A DNA stretch of 32,089 bases from Candidatus Magasanikiibacteriota bacterium (GCA_012800155.1 JAAZJX010000012.1:1-32089); one strand, 5' to 3'. Positions 1-9,968 are shown, counted from the stretch's first letter. Translations and numbers: made by a program. Notes: generated from the sequence alone by a model not told the origin.

Positions 1-17
1 TATAAAAAGCCCGAGTG

Positions 18-37
18 CCTGCCTGCCGGTAGGCAGG
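18..37. repeat. GC-rich near-palindrome CCTGCCTGCCGGTAGGCAGG inserted in a partial tRNA-Leu 5' copy (1-45)
   Basis: 1-17 and 38-45 are identical to 111-127 and 128-135; the 20 bp between are a near-perfect inverted repeat. Confidence 0.7.
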
Positions 38-118
38 GCGGAATTATTCCGCCTCTTAAAAATAAAAACCTATTTTCTTGAAAAAGAAATAATATAAATA
101 AACAAAAAATTATAAAAA

Positions 119-199
119 GCCCGAGTGGCGGAATTGGTAGACGCGCACGACTCAAAATCGTGTTCCTCTGGAGTGAGAGTTCAATTCTCTCCTCGGGCA
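119..199 (+). tRNA. tRNA-Leu (anticodon CAA)
   Basis: gcccgag...ctcgggc acceptor stem; cacga-ctcaaaa-tcgtg anticodon arm (CAA); gagag-ttcaatt-ctctc T arm; extended variable region. Confidence 0.95.
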
Positions 200-221
200 C
201 TCTTTCTCTGCAAAATTATCT

Positions 222-1187
222 ATGAATATATTTTTTGATATTCAAATTGCAATTCTTGTTATAATAACTGCTTTACCTGCGGTTATTTTATTATTAAATA
301 AACATAAAAAAAATACTTGGGAAAATAAACATAAAAAATTTATTTCCTTTTTAGTTACTCTTCTTTTATTAGGAACTTTAATTATAATCTACGGTAGTTT
401 CATAGAACCAAGATTAATTATTATAAATCAACAAAAAATAAACTTAGCTAAAATTACTGAACCAATAAAAATTGTTTTTATAGCTGATTATCAAGTAGGA
501 AAATATAAACAAGAAAAGTTTGTTGAAAAAACAGTAGAAAAAATAATTGCCCAAAATCCTGATCTTATTTTATTTGGTGGAGATATGATTGATAATGAAA
601 TTTATAATGAAAAGGAAATAAATTTTTTAAAACCCTTAGAAAAATTAACTGCTAAATATCCAGTTTATGCTATACAAGGTAATCATGAATATGGTATTGG
701 TGGAGGTAAAAGTTTAAGAGACTCAAATTATCGTGTCGCTGATATGAGTTTAGAAACAAAAAATTATTTAGAAAATATTGGAATAAATTTTTTAGAAAAT
801 CAACTAACAGAAATAAATATAAAAAATCAATCATTCTATCTTTTTGGTGGAGATGATTTTTGGGCTAATAAACTTAATTTAGAACCTTTAAAAAATAGAG
901 AAAAAGATCTTGCTACAATTGCTTTAATTCACAATCCTCTAGCTGCTTATGCAGTAGCCAAAGAAAATGTTGATTTAATGCTTTCGGGACACACTCATGG
1001 TGGACAAATTCGTTTACCCTTTATTGGTCCTCTTGGTAAAGTTGATAGCATCACTCCAAAAACTTGGTATCAAGGTTGGAATAATATTGATGAAATGAAA
1101 TTATTTGTAACCAGCGGAATTGGTGAATCTGGAACAAGAGCTCGTCTTTTTAATCCACCAGAAATAGTAATTTTAACTCTAGAATAA
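222..1187 (+). CDS. membrane-anchored metallophosphoesterase (calcineurin-like, YkuE/YaeI type)
   Basis: GGDMIDN, GNHEYG, SGHTHGGQIRLP motifs; N-terminal hydrophobic helices. Confidence 0.9.
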   Translation: MNIFFDIQIAILVIITALPAVILLLNKHKKNTWENKHKKFISFLVTLLLLGTLIIIYGSFIEPRLIIINQQKINLAKITEPIKIVFIADYQVGKYKQEKFVEKTVEKIIAQNPDLILFGGDMIDNEIYNEKEINFLKPLEKLTAKYPVYAIQGNHEYGIGGGKSLRDSNYRVADMSLETKNYLENIGINFLENQLTEINIKNQSFYLFGGDDFWANKLNLEPLKNREKDLATIALIHNPLAAYAVAKENVDLMLSGHTHGGQIRLPFIGPLGKVDSITPKTWYQGWNNIDEMKLFVTSGIGESGTRARLFNPPEIVILTLE

Positions 1188-1189
1188 TT

Positions 1190-1221
1190 AAAAAACCACT
1201 AAACAAAATTAGTGGTTTTTT
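1190..1221. terminator. bidirectional intrinsic terminator between convergent genes
   Basis: AAAAACCACTAA-acaaaa-TTAGTGGTTTTTT, 12-bp stem plus U tract. Confidence 0.85.
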
Positions 1222-1308
1222 ATTTTAAATACATTTTTAATAAAACATGAATTTAACCAACTAAACAAATTTAAAAGAATTTTTGTTTTAATTCGTAAAA
1301 TTTATATT

Positions 1309-1926
1309 CTATTTCTTAATATCATTTTTAATCATTTTTATAATCTCTGGAAATTCAGCTATTTTAAAATGTCCATTTTTACTTGGATAAATTATTATAA
1401 TAGCTTTTTTTAGTTTTTTTCTATATTTTTCAGCATGAGCAACAGGAGTAACATCATCATCTTTTGAAAATAATAAATATAAATTTTTTGTGTTTTCTTC
1501 CAAAAGAGATAAATCTGATTTTAGTTTAAATCCTCCCACTAAATCTTCTTCAAAACAAGTATTATCAAAAGGTGGACAAACTAAATAAACTGATAATATT
1601 TTTTTAGGAAACTTATGTTCAGATAAATATTTAGCAAGAAAAGTTCCACCTAAAGATACACCAATCAAAATAATATTATTTTTCAAAAAAGGAATATATC
1701 TTTCAAAATTAATCTTCCATTCTTTATATTTAGCATTATCAGACAAAGGCATTCGTGGTCTAATAATATCAAAATCTTTACCTAATTTTTTATTTATAAA
1801 TTCATTTGACCATCTTTTTTTTGATTCAATGGATATTTCTCGAGTTTTCAAAAAATTTAAATAATCTTTTTTATTTTTAAAAGTCATCCCTCCATGAACT
1901 ATAAATATTTGTCTTTTGTTTTTCAT
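1309..1926 (-). CDS. alpha/beta hydrolase (RBBP9/YdeN-like serine hydrolase)
   Basis: FIVHGG oxyanion region, GVSLGG nucleophile elbow, DDDVTP and NGHF acid/His motifs. Confidence 0.8.
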   Translation of the reverse strand: MKNKRQIFIVHGGMTFKNKKDYLNFLKTREISIESKKRWSNEFINKKLGKDFDIIRPRMPLSDNAKYKEWKINFERYIPFLKNNIILIGVSLGGTFLAKYLSEHKFPKKILSVYLVCPPFDNTCFEEDLVGGFKLKSDLSLLEENTKNLYLLFSKDDDVTPVAHAEKYRKKLKKAIIIIYPSKNGHFKIAEFPEIIKMIKNDIKK

Positions 1927-1933
1927 ATATTAT

Positions 1934-2437
1934 TTATATTAACCATCTTATTGTTCCTCCGGCAAATAAAGTAATAAAAGTAACAATAGTCGCTGCTAAA
2001 CAAACTCCTGCCAAAATAAGAGGAGCAGATTTACGAAAAGGAATATTAAAAATAAAAGCAACTAAAGCTCCTGTCCAAGCGCCCGTTAAAGGCAAAGGAA
2101 TCCCAATAAAAATTATCAAAGCAATCGCTCCATATTTAGCATACTGACCAGAAAATTTTTTTTCCGCTAATTCCATTTTTTTTCGTAAAAAACTACCAAT
2201 AAATTTTTTCTTTATCAACCAATCATGAAAAATTGGAAACAAATATAAAATAAAAAAAATAGGCAACATATTACCCGCTACGGCAATCAACCATGTCTGC
2301 CAAACAGACATTTTATAAACTTCTAAAGCAATTGGAATTGAAGCTCGTAATTCTGTCAAAGGAATCATTGAAATAAAAAAAGTTGCCCATTCAGGTGATA
2401 AATCTGTAAACCATTGAATTGGATTTAAATCAAACAT
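1934..2437 (-). CDS. small multidrug export family protein (COG2426-like membrane protein)
   Basis: PLTELRASIPIAL...GNMLPIFFI...GIPLPLTGAWTGAL family-typical motifs. Confidence 0.8.
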   Translation of the reverse strand: MFDLNPIQWFTDLSPEWATFFISMIPLTELRASIPIALEVYKMSVWQTWLIAVAGNMLPIFFILYLFPIFHDWLIKKKFIGSFLRKKMELAEKKFSGQYAKYGAIALIIFIGIPLPLTGAWTGALVAFIFNIPFRKSAPLILAGVCLAATIVTFITLFAGGTIRWLI

Positions 2438-2439
2438 AA

Positions 2440-3546
2440 TTAATCTGTTATAGCCAAACTATTTGAAGCTATTGAAAAATTATTATTTATATTATTATCA
2501 ATTGTAGAAGTTGTAGTGTTTTCATCACCAGGCCATTTATAATTAGCAAAAACCCAATTAGCTACATCACGCGCTTCAGTAAATCTTTTTTCATGTTCTT
2601 TTGCGCCCAAAATTACTACATTTAATAAATGATTATTTTTACCAACTTGCATTACAAAATTATATCCAGAAGCAGTAATAAATCCAGTTTTACCTCCATT
2701 CAAAATTTCAAAATCATTGGGAATCCAACCAAGTAATAACCAATTAGTATTCCAAAGATGATGTTTTAATTTTCTTTCTACTGAATATAAATTTAATTCT
2801 GGAGTTAAAACAGCTAATTTTATCTTAGATTGTTTCAAAGCTTCTTCTAAGAGAATAGCTAAATCAGAAGGTGTAGAAATATTAGTATCATTTAAACCTG
2901 AAGGATCAGTAAAAAAAGTATCTATCATTCCTAATTCTAAAGCCTTTTGATTCATACGCTCAACAAAAGCTTCTATTGGCCAATCCAAAGCATTGGCTAA
3001 ACTAATAATAGCCTTATTGGAAGAACCAATCAAAGTAGCCTGCCATAATTGTTCCAAAGTATAAGTATCCCCAGCATAAACATGAGTATCCAATGAATCT
3101 GCTCCAATAACTGTAGTAGTAGAAGACCAATCTGGATTTTTTTCTAATAATACCAAAGCACTCATTAATTTAGTCACACTAGCAATAGGTCTTTTTTCAT
3201 ATTCATTTTTGGCATACAAAACTGAACCAGTTTCCTTATCTTTGACAATTATTCCTTGAGCAGTAAAAATATTTGAATCCAACATTTCTCCTTGTAATTT
3301 TGGTAATAATGGTTTGGAAATTTCTGGTGGATTTATTTCAATATCCCCTCCTATTTGAGGAATAAAAGATTCTACTATTTTAATTGGAGTAATAACTTTA
3401 GTAATAAAATAATCAGTTTTATTTTTATTGAAATTTAAAAAAATAAAAAATCCACCAAAAATAATTACAAAAATTAAAATCAAACTGCGTAAAATATTTG
3501 CTTTATCATCTTTTAATGGATCTGGTGGTAAAAAATTATTGGTCAT
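2440..3546 (-). CDS. D-alanyl-D-alanine carboxypeptidase (peptidase S11)
   Basis: SVTK, SSN and KTG active-site motifs; N-terminal membrane anchor. Confidence 0.93.
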   Translation of the reverse strand: MTNNFLPPDPLKDDKANILRSLILIFVIIFGGFFIFLNFNKNKTDYFITKVITPIKIVESFIPQIGGDIEINPPEISKPLLPKLQGEMLDSNIFTAQGIIVKDKETGSVLYAKNEYEKRPIASVTKLMSALVLLEKNPDWSSTTTVIGADSLDTHVYAGDTYTLEQLWQATLIGSSNKAIISLANALDWPIEAFVERMNQKALELGMIDTFFTDPSGLNDTNISTPSDLAILLEEALKQSKIKLAVLTPELNLYSVERKLKHHLWNTNWLLLGWIPNDFEILNGGKTGFITASGYNFVMQVGKNNHLLNVVILGAKEHEKRFTEARDVANWVFANYKWPGDENTTTSTIDNNINNNFSIASNSLAITD

Positions 3547-4084
3547 TTTCTTTATTATTTAAAATATTTTCAATATATTCATGTTTATGAATTATTTCAT
3601 AGTCTGGCAAATTTTCCACTGAATCAATACCTAAATGTCGTAAAGCTTCCAAAGATACAAAATACAAAGGCAATATTTTATTTTCTTCTTCTTTTTCTTC
3701 TATCAATCCTCGCACTAATAAATTACGAATAATCAAAGAACAATTAACTCCACGAATTTGTTCTAATTCTGGACGAGTGATTGGTCCCCGATAAGCTATT
3801 ACTGTCAAAGTTTCCAATTGAGCTTTGGTCAATTCTCCACTAACTTCATCTTTAATAAATAAATCAACATATTCAACATTTTCTGGAGCAGTAGACATTT
3901 GTATTAATTCTTCAGAAAAAAGAATCCTAATACCAGAATTATCCTGATTATATTTCATTTTCAAAGTTTCCAAAGCCTCCCTAACATCTATTTCTTTAAC
4001 AGAAATTGTTTTAACAATTTGTTTTATTGACAACGGTTTAGAAGCAACAAACAAAATTGATTCGATTTTTGAAATTATAGACAT
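3536..4084 (-). CDS. scpB: segregation and condensation protein B
   Basis: ScpB-like sequence (ESILFVASKPLS..., TLTVIAYRGPITRPELEQIRGV) downstream of scpA. Confidence 0.93.
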   Translation of the reverse strand: MSIISKIESILFVASKPLSIKQIVKTISVKEIDVREALETLKMKYNQDNSGIRILFSEELIQMSTAPENVEYVDLFIKDEVSGELTKAQLETLTVIAYRGPITRPELEQIRGVNCSLIIRNLLVRGLIEEKEEENKILPLYFVSLEALRHLGIDSVENLPDYEIIHKHEYIENILNNKENDQ

Positions 4085-4108
4085 AATTTATATAGAATAA
4101 CAAAATTT

Positions 4109-4801
4109 TTAAATTTTTTCAATTAAAATATCAGAAAAATTATTATTTTGTTTTAAAGATAAATTTTTTATTTTAACTAATTCCAACAAAGACAAAAAAG
4201 TTACAATTACTTCTGTTTTATTTTGAGAATCATTGAGAATTTGTGATAAAGTAAAACTTTTTTTCTCTTTCAACCAAGCGCGAATTTGATTTATTTTTTC
4301 TTTCATTAATATTGCCTTATCAATATGAGTCTTAGGCAATGGTTTAGGCGGTTTTATTCGATGAAGTAATTTTTCAATAGATTTTTGTAAATTAGAAATA
4401 GAAAGATTGGTTGGTGGATAAAATTCATTTCTTTTTCTTGTTGGCTCAATACGAAAAACTCCCCGTTTATCTTCAAGCCAATTTTTATTTAATTTTTTAG
4501 CTACTTCAATAAATTTTTTATATAATCGCAATTGTTCTTCTAAACTAGGACCTTCATCTTCTTCTGAAGAAAATTGAGGTAAAAGTTGTTTAGATTTGAG
4601 TAATAATAATCTAGTCGCCACTACTAAAAAATCTGCCATTTCTTCTGATTCTTTTTCTTCCATCTTATCTAAATAATCTAAATATTGCTCAGTTACTTGT
4701 GATAAAGCTAATTCGCTCAAAGATAATTTTTGTTCATCAACCAAAGATAAAAGCAAGTCCAAAGGACCGCTAAATTGTGCTAATTTAAACTCCGTTTTCA
4801 T
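4109..4801 (-). CDS. scpA: segregation and condensation protein A; start moved to internal Met (MKTEFKLAQFSGPLDLLLSLV)
   Basis: FSGPLDLLLSLV kleisin N-terminus; the ORF-track 32-aa extension overlaps the upstream gene. Confidence 0.9.
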   Translation of the reverse strand: MKTEFKLAQFSGPLDLLLSLVDEQKLSLSELALSQVTEQYLDYLDKMEEKESEEMADFLVVATRLLLLKSKQLLPQFSSEEDEGPSLEEQLRLYKKFIEVAKKLNKNWLEDKRGVFRIEPTRKRNEFYPPTNLSISNLQKSIEKLLHRIKPPKPLPKTHIDKAILMKEKINQIRAWLKEKKSFTLSQILNDSQNKTEVIVTFLSLLELVKIKNLSLKQNNNFSDILIEKI

Positions 4802-4803
4802 AA

Positions 4804-5100
4804 TTATTTTAAAGGTAATTTTCTTTGTCTTTCTAATAAAATTTGCTCTGCCAATTTTAATCCATTTTTGGTAAGCTGAACATGAGTAATAAACCATTTA
4901 TGCGTTGTTCTTTTGCCAAAACCAATCATAAATTCTCGATCAATTAATCTTTCTAAACTTTTGGTAATAATACTTTCATGATATTTCTTTTTGGTTTTTT
5001 TAATTTGTTTTTTATAAAACTGATGAAAGATTTTTCTATCCACTTTCATTTTCCCTAAACAAGTTACTATAATAAATTTTTGTAAGGGACTTAATTTCAT
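4804..5100 (-). CDS. 98-aa basic hypothetical protein, winged-helix-like
   Basis: intact ORF ending 2 nt before the scpA start; ITKSLERLIDREFMIGFGKRTTHKWFITHVQLTKNGLKLAEQIL resembles a wHTH wing and helix. Confidence 0.6.
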   Translation of the reverse strand: MKLSPLQKFIIVTCLGKMKVDRKIFHQFYKKQIKKTKKKYHESIITKSLERLIDREFMIGFGKRTTHKWFITHVQLTKNGLKLAEQILLERQRKLPLK

Positions 5101-5179
5101 AATATCTAATCATCAATCTATTTAATAACTAATAAAATATCTAATATCAAATTATAAATTTGACTTTTTCTTTTTATTT

Positions 5180-6937
5180 TTATTCTAAAATTTTTATCTT
5201 TAATTCTGCTAATTGTTTTTGTTCAACTTCACTTGGACTACCCATCATTGGTTCTTCAGCTTTTTGATTCTTAGGAAATGGAATTACAGAACGAATATTT
5301 TTTTCTCCCAATAAAACCATCATCAATCTTTCAATTCCTGGAGCAAATCCACAATGTGGCGGCGCTCCAAATTCAAAAGCCTTTATCATGTGACCAAATT
5401 TATTATCTACTACTTGTTTATCATAACCAGCAATTTCAAAAGCTTTATACATAATTTCAGGATTCATATTACGTACTGCTCCTGAAGATAATTCCAAACC
5501 ATTACCAATAATATCATATTGATAAGCTAAAATATCCAAAGGATTTTTAGTTTGTAAAGCTTCCATACCTCCTTGAGGCATAGAAAATGGATTATGACCA
5601 AAATCTATTTTATTTTCTCGTTCATTAAATTCATACATTGGAAAATCTACAATCCAAGCCCAAGCAATTAAATTTGGATCTTTTAAATTTAATTTTTCCC
5701 CTGCTAAATCACGCACTGCTCCAAGAGCTAGACAAGATACTCGCCAATTATCAGCGGAAAAAAATATAATTCCATTTTTATCAATTGCTAATAAATTTTT
5801 TAATTCTGCTAATTGTTCTGAAGTAAAAAACTTAGTCACTCCACCTTCAAAAGTATTATTTTCAAATTTAATCCAAGCCAAACCTTTGGCTCCAATTCGT
5901 TTAGCTTTATCAGTAAATTCCTCATCAATTTCTTTACGAGTAAAAACTTCTCCACCTGGTACAAATAAAGCTCTAATAAATTCTGCTTCTACAAAAACTT
6001 TAAAATCTGTTTTCTTTGCCCAAGTGCTAACCTCAATCATTTTTAAATCAAAACGCAAATCTGGACGATCAGAACCATAATCTTCAAAAACTTGCTTGAA
6101 AGGAATTCTTGGAAAAGGTTTTTGCCAAACTTTTTTATTAGCTATTTTTTCTGTTAATTCAATAAAAAGAGGTTCCATTTCTTGAAAAAATTCTTCTGGT
6201 TCCAAAAAACTAGTTTCTACATCAAGCTGATAAAATTCGCCCGGACTACGATCAGCTCGAGGATCTTCATCACGCATACAAACAGCAATTTGATAATAAC
6301 GATCAAAACCAGCTACCATCAAAAGTTGTTTATATTGTTGTGGAGCTTGTGGTAAAGCATAAAATTTTCCTGGATGAATCCTACTAGGAACAAGAAAATC
6401 ACGAGCGCCTTCTGGTGAAGAAACAGTTAAAACAGGAGTAGCAATATCTACAAAACCTCGCTTATCCATAAAATCACGAATATGACGAATCATTTTTGCG
6501 CGAAACAAAATATTATTTTTCAATTTTTCACGACGCAATTCTAAATAACGATGTTTCAAACGCAATTCTTCATCTTCTTCCTCTTTATGAGCATCAAAAA
6601 TTTCAAAAGGTAAAGTTTTGGCTTTGCTCAAAATAGTTATTTCTTCAGCAATAACTTCTATTTCACCAGTTGAAATATTTTTATTAAAATTTTCTTCTTT
6701 TCTCTTTTCTACTTTTCCTTTTATTCTAATAACATATTCATATTTCAAACTTTCAACAATTGAAAAATCTTTTACTTGATCTGGACTAAAAACTACTTGA
6801 GTCAAACCATAACGATCACGCAAATCAATAAAAATTAAATTCCCCATCTTACGATGCTTGTGAACCCAACCAGACAAAACTACTTCTTGTCCTATAAAAG
6901 ATTTGTTCAATTCCCCACAAGTATTTGTTCTGTACAT
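5180..6937 (-). CDS. aspS: aspartyl-tRNA synthetase
   Basis: bacterial AspRS N-terminus (MYRTNTCGEL...GWVHKHRKMGNLIFIDLRDRYG) and class II motifs. Confidence 0.97.
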   Translation of the reverse strand: MYRTNTCGELNKSFIGQEVVLSGWVHKHRKMGNLIFIDLRDRYGLTQVVFSPDQVKDFSIVESLKYEYVIRIKGKVEKRKEENFNKNISTGEIEVIAEEITILSKAKTLPFEIFDAHKEEEDEELRLKHRYLELRREKLKNNILFRAKMIRHIRDFMDKRGFVDIATPVLTVSSPEGARDFLVPSRIHPGKFYALPQAPQQYKQLLMVAGFDRYYQIAVCMRDEDPRADRSPGEFYQLDVETSFLEPEEFFQEMEPLFIELTEKIANKKVWQKPFPRIPFKQVFEDYGSDRPDLRFDLKMIEVSTWAKKTDFKVFVEAEFIRALFVPGGEVFTRKEIDEEFTDKAKRIGAKGLAWIKFENNTFEGGVTKFFTSEQLAELKNLLAIDKNGIIFFSADNWRVSCLALGAVRDLAGEKLNLKDPNLIAWAWIVDFPMYEFNERENKIDFGHNPFSMPQGGMEALQTKNPLDILAYQYDIIGNGLELSSGAVRNMNPEIMYKAFEIAGYDKQVVDNKFGHMIKAFEFGAPPHCGFAPGIERLMMVLLGEKNIRSVIPFPKNQKAEEPMMGSPSEVEQKQLAELKIKILE

Positions 6938-7043
6938 ATAATGATTTTAATCTAAATAATATACTTATTTTAGCAAAAAAAATAACAAATATCAAATAAA
7001 TAATTATACTTTAAAAAATAGCTTAAATTAGCAACTTTTATAA

Positions 7044-8126
7044 TTATTCTAAAAATTTTTTTCTCATCTTTACTACAAAAAATCCTTCTATTTCCTTAGT
7101 AGGCATTATTCGTAAAGATTTTTTAATAACCTCTTTATTAATCTCTTTTTCATTCCAATTTTTTAAAATTGGCAAACATTTAAAATCTAATAAATCAATA
7201 TCCATTATTTCACAATCTTCTATTCTATCCATAAATCTAGTAATTTGTAATTCATTTTCTTCTGGAGAAAAAGTACAAGTAGAATAAACTAAAATTCCTC
7301 CCGGTTTCAAAGCCTTCCATGCAGATAATAATAATTGTCTTTGTTTATAGGCCATTTCTTTTATTTTTTGTTCTTTCCAATAACCATATGTTTTTGGTTC
7401 ACCTTCTATAAATCTAGCTTCTGCGCTACATGGAGCATCAAGTAAAATCTTATCAAAATATTCAGGATATTCCCGAGTCAAAACTGCACCATGTTCCATA
7501 CGCAATATAAATTTCCAATCATTATTTTGAACAAATTCATTTTTGGTTGAAACAGTCAAAGAATCTTTTTTATTTTTTAAAAGATCTTCTGTTTCTATTT
7601 TTCCAAAATTTTTCTCAGGATAACATAATACTCCTAATACTTCCATATTATGTTTAAGTTTAAAAAAACGAATTTTATTATTATCATTAGCTACTAATTC
7701 ACCTTGTTTATTCATCAAAGCCGCAATCTGAGAAGTCTTACTACCTGGCGCAGCTGTTAAATCCAAAACTTTTTCTCCTGATTTAAGATCCAAAACTAAT
7801 GGTGGCACCATACTAGCTAAACTTTGTATATATATTTTTCCTTCTTTATAAATATCAAGATCAGTCAAATCCCGCTTACTTTTATTTTTCAAAATAAAAG
7901 CTTCTTTATACCAAGATATTCTTTCAAATTTAAAACCATTTTGTTTCAATATCTCAATTACTTCAGTTTGATTAGCTTTTATAGTATTAATTCTAAAAGT
8001 AGTAGGGCGTTTTATAAAAGTAATTTTTATTTGATTAAATAAAGAAACGCCAAACATATTTGTTAGACGTTTTAAAAATTTTTCTGGAAGTCCTTGTAAT
8101 TGTTTTTTATTTTTGTTTTTCCCCAT
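7044..8126 (-). CDS. RsmB/RsmF (NOP2) family rRNA m5C methyltransferase
   Basis: LDLTAAPGSKTSQIAAL, LLDAPCSAEARF, VYSTCTFSPEENE motifs. Confidence 0.9.
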   Translation of the reverse strand: MGKNKNKKQLQGLPEKFLKRLTNMFGVSLFNQIKITFIKRPTTFRINTIKANQTEVIEILKQNGFKFERISWYKEAFILKNKSKRDLTDLDIYKEGKIYIQSLASMVPPLVLDLKSGEKVLDLTAAPGSKTSQIAALMNKQGELVANDNNKIRFFKLKHNMEVLGVLCYPEKNFGKIETEDLLKNKKDSLTVSTKNEFVQNNDWKFILRMEHGAVLTREYPEYFDKILLDAPCSAEARFIEGEPKTYGYWKEQKIKEMAYKQRQLLLSAWKALKPGGILVYSTCTFSPEENELQITRFMDRIEDCEIMDIDLLDFKCLPILKNWNEKEINKEVIKKSLRIMPTKEIEGFFVVKMRKKFLE

Positions 8127-8310
8127 AAATTAACAAAGTCTGATAATTTAATTTAATTTACTCAATCAACTACTTTCTCATTTCTAAATATTCATTATAT
8201 TCTAAATGCTCTTTATAATTATAGATAATTATCTTCCTTATTTTAAATTTATATTTTTAAAAAAAATAATCTTATTATCAATCTAAAATTATTACTAATA
8301 TTAAAGACAA

Positions 8311-9609
8311 TTAAGGTTTTAATCTATTAATCGTTCTAGGAAAAGGAATGCACTCACGAATATGTTCTACACCAGTCATCCAGCGTACCATTCTCTCTAC
8401 ACCAATTCCAAAACCAGAATGTGGAACAGAACCATATTTTCGTAAATCTAAATACCAAGAATATTCTTTTTCACTCATACCACTTTGTTTAATTCTAGAA
8501 AGAAGTAAATCAAAATCATCTTCACGCTGAGATCCACCAATTATTTCTCCAGCACCTTCAATTCCAATTAAATCATCATTCAAAACTCTTGAATCATCTT
8601 CTGGATCAATCTTCATATAAAATGGTTTGATATTTTTATCCCATTTTTCAATAAATACTGGCACTTCAGAATCTTGAGTCAATAATCCTTCATCATCATT
8701 ACCTAAATCTTCACCGTATTTAATATCTGAACCCAAACTTTGCAATTTATTAATTGCTTCTTTGTAAGTTAATCTAGTAAAAGACTTTTCCAAAACTTTT
8801 TTAAGTGGTTCAGTATTTCTCTCCAAAATTCCAAACTCAACTGTACATTCAACTAAACATTTTTTAATAATATATTTTATCAAACCCTCTTGAATTTTTA
8901 AATTTTCCTCATGTTCAATAAAAGCTCCCTCAGCATCCATCATCCAAAATTCTGATAAATGGCGCTTAGTTTTTGATTTTTCAGCTCTAAAGACTGGTCC
9001 AAAATCATAACAACGGCCTACACTTGCAATCGCTGCCTCAATATATAATTGACCAGATTGAGATAAATAAGCTATTCCTTCGTCAAAATATGGTACGGGA
9101 AACAAAGTAGTAGTCCCTTCACAAGCATTAGGAGTAAAAATTGGTGCATCTACTTTTATAAAACCTTCTTGATGTAAATACTCATTAATAGCAGTAATTA
9201 TTACATCACGCACTCGTAAAATTGCCCATTGTTTTTTGGATCGTAACCATAAATGACGATTATCCATAAGAAATTCTGGACCATGTTCTTTTGGACTAAT
9301 TGGATAATCTATTGCTTGTTGAATTAATTTAAAATTTTTAACTTGTAACTCAAAAACTCCTTCTTGTTTTGGATGTTTACTTACTATTCCAGAAATTTCA
9401 ACTGAAGATTCTTGAGTGGTTTTTTCTACCTGTTCCCACATTTCTTCAGAAATATCATTTTTAGAAACTACACATTGAATAAATCCTGATCCATCGCGTA
9501 ACTCTAAAAAAGTGATTGAGCCACTAGAGCGTTTATGATTAAGCCAACCTTTTAAAATCACTTCTTGATTAACAAATTGAGTTAAATCTTTAATAAATGT
9601 TTGTGACAT
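8311..9609 (-). CDS. asnS: asparaginyl-tRNA synthetase
   Basis: GWLNHKRSSGSITFLELRDGSG OB fold, class II motifs, GFGIGVERMVRWMTGVEHIRECIPFPR C-terminus. Confidence 0.95.
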   Translation of the reverse strand: MSQTFIKDLTQFVNQEVILKGWLNHKRSSGSITFLELRDGSGFIQCVVSKNDISEEMWEQVEKTTQESSVEISGIVSKHPKQEGVFELQVKNFKLIQQAIDYPISPKEHGPEFLMDNRHLWLRSKKQWAILRVRDVIITAINEYLHQEGFIKVDAPIFTPNACEGTTTLFPVPYFDEGIAYLSQSGQLYIEAAIASVGRCYDFGPVFRAEKSKTKRHLSEFWMMDAEGAFIEHEENLKIQEGLIKYIIKKCLVECTVEFGILERNTEPLKKVLEKSFTRLTYKEAINKLQSLGSDIKYGEDLGNDDEGLLTQDSEVPVFIEKWDKNIKPFYMKIDPEDDSRVLNDDLIGIEGAGEIIGGSQREDDFDLLLSRIKQSGMSEKEYSWYLDLRKYGSVPHSGFGIGVERMVRWMTGVEHIRECIPFPRTINRLKP

Positions 9610-9696
9610 AAAATTTTTATTAAAACTTAGTTAAATAATATCAAATTTAGCTAAAATATACAAGTTTTAAGACTTTTGGCATTGATCTTAAAAGTA

Positions 9697-9725
9697 TTGA
9701 CAAAATTCAAAAAATGTAATATATT
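9697..9725 (+). promoter_or_regulatory. sigma70-type promoter of the 9803 ORF
   Basis: TTGACA (9697-9702), 17-nt spacer, TATATT (9720-9725). Confidence 0.75.
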
Positions 9726-9802
9726 AAACTTGTTTTATATAAAATACCTAACATTATAAAATAACATATTTTATAATATTGGCTATTTTATAGGAGAAAA
9801 AA

Positions 9803-9961
9803 ATGAGCCAAACTGGATTGATTATTTTATCCTTTACAATCCTAATATTATTAATAACTTACAAAATAAAGCCATTGATATTAAAAATGGTCATTCAATT
9901 CGGAGTCCTTGCCTTAATATTAGGATTAACACTCTTTTTCTACTTTCAGTCATTAAAGTAG
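9803..9961 (+). CDS. 52-aa small membrane protein, two predicted hydrophobic helices (MSQTGLIILSFTILILLITYKIKPLILKMVIQFGVLALILGLTLFFYFQSLK)
   Basis: ATG preceded by AGGAG (9792-9796); promoter upstream; below the ORF-track length cut-off. Confidence 0.7.
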   Translation: MSQTGLIILSFTILILLITYKIKPLILKMVIQFGVLALILGLTLFFYFQSLK

Positions 9962-9968
9962 TAGCCAA

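Noticed and set aside
5886-8530. Plus-strand ORFs inside aspS, the rRNA methyltransferase gene and asnS
   Set aside because: Antisense shadow ORFs with no independent support.
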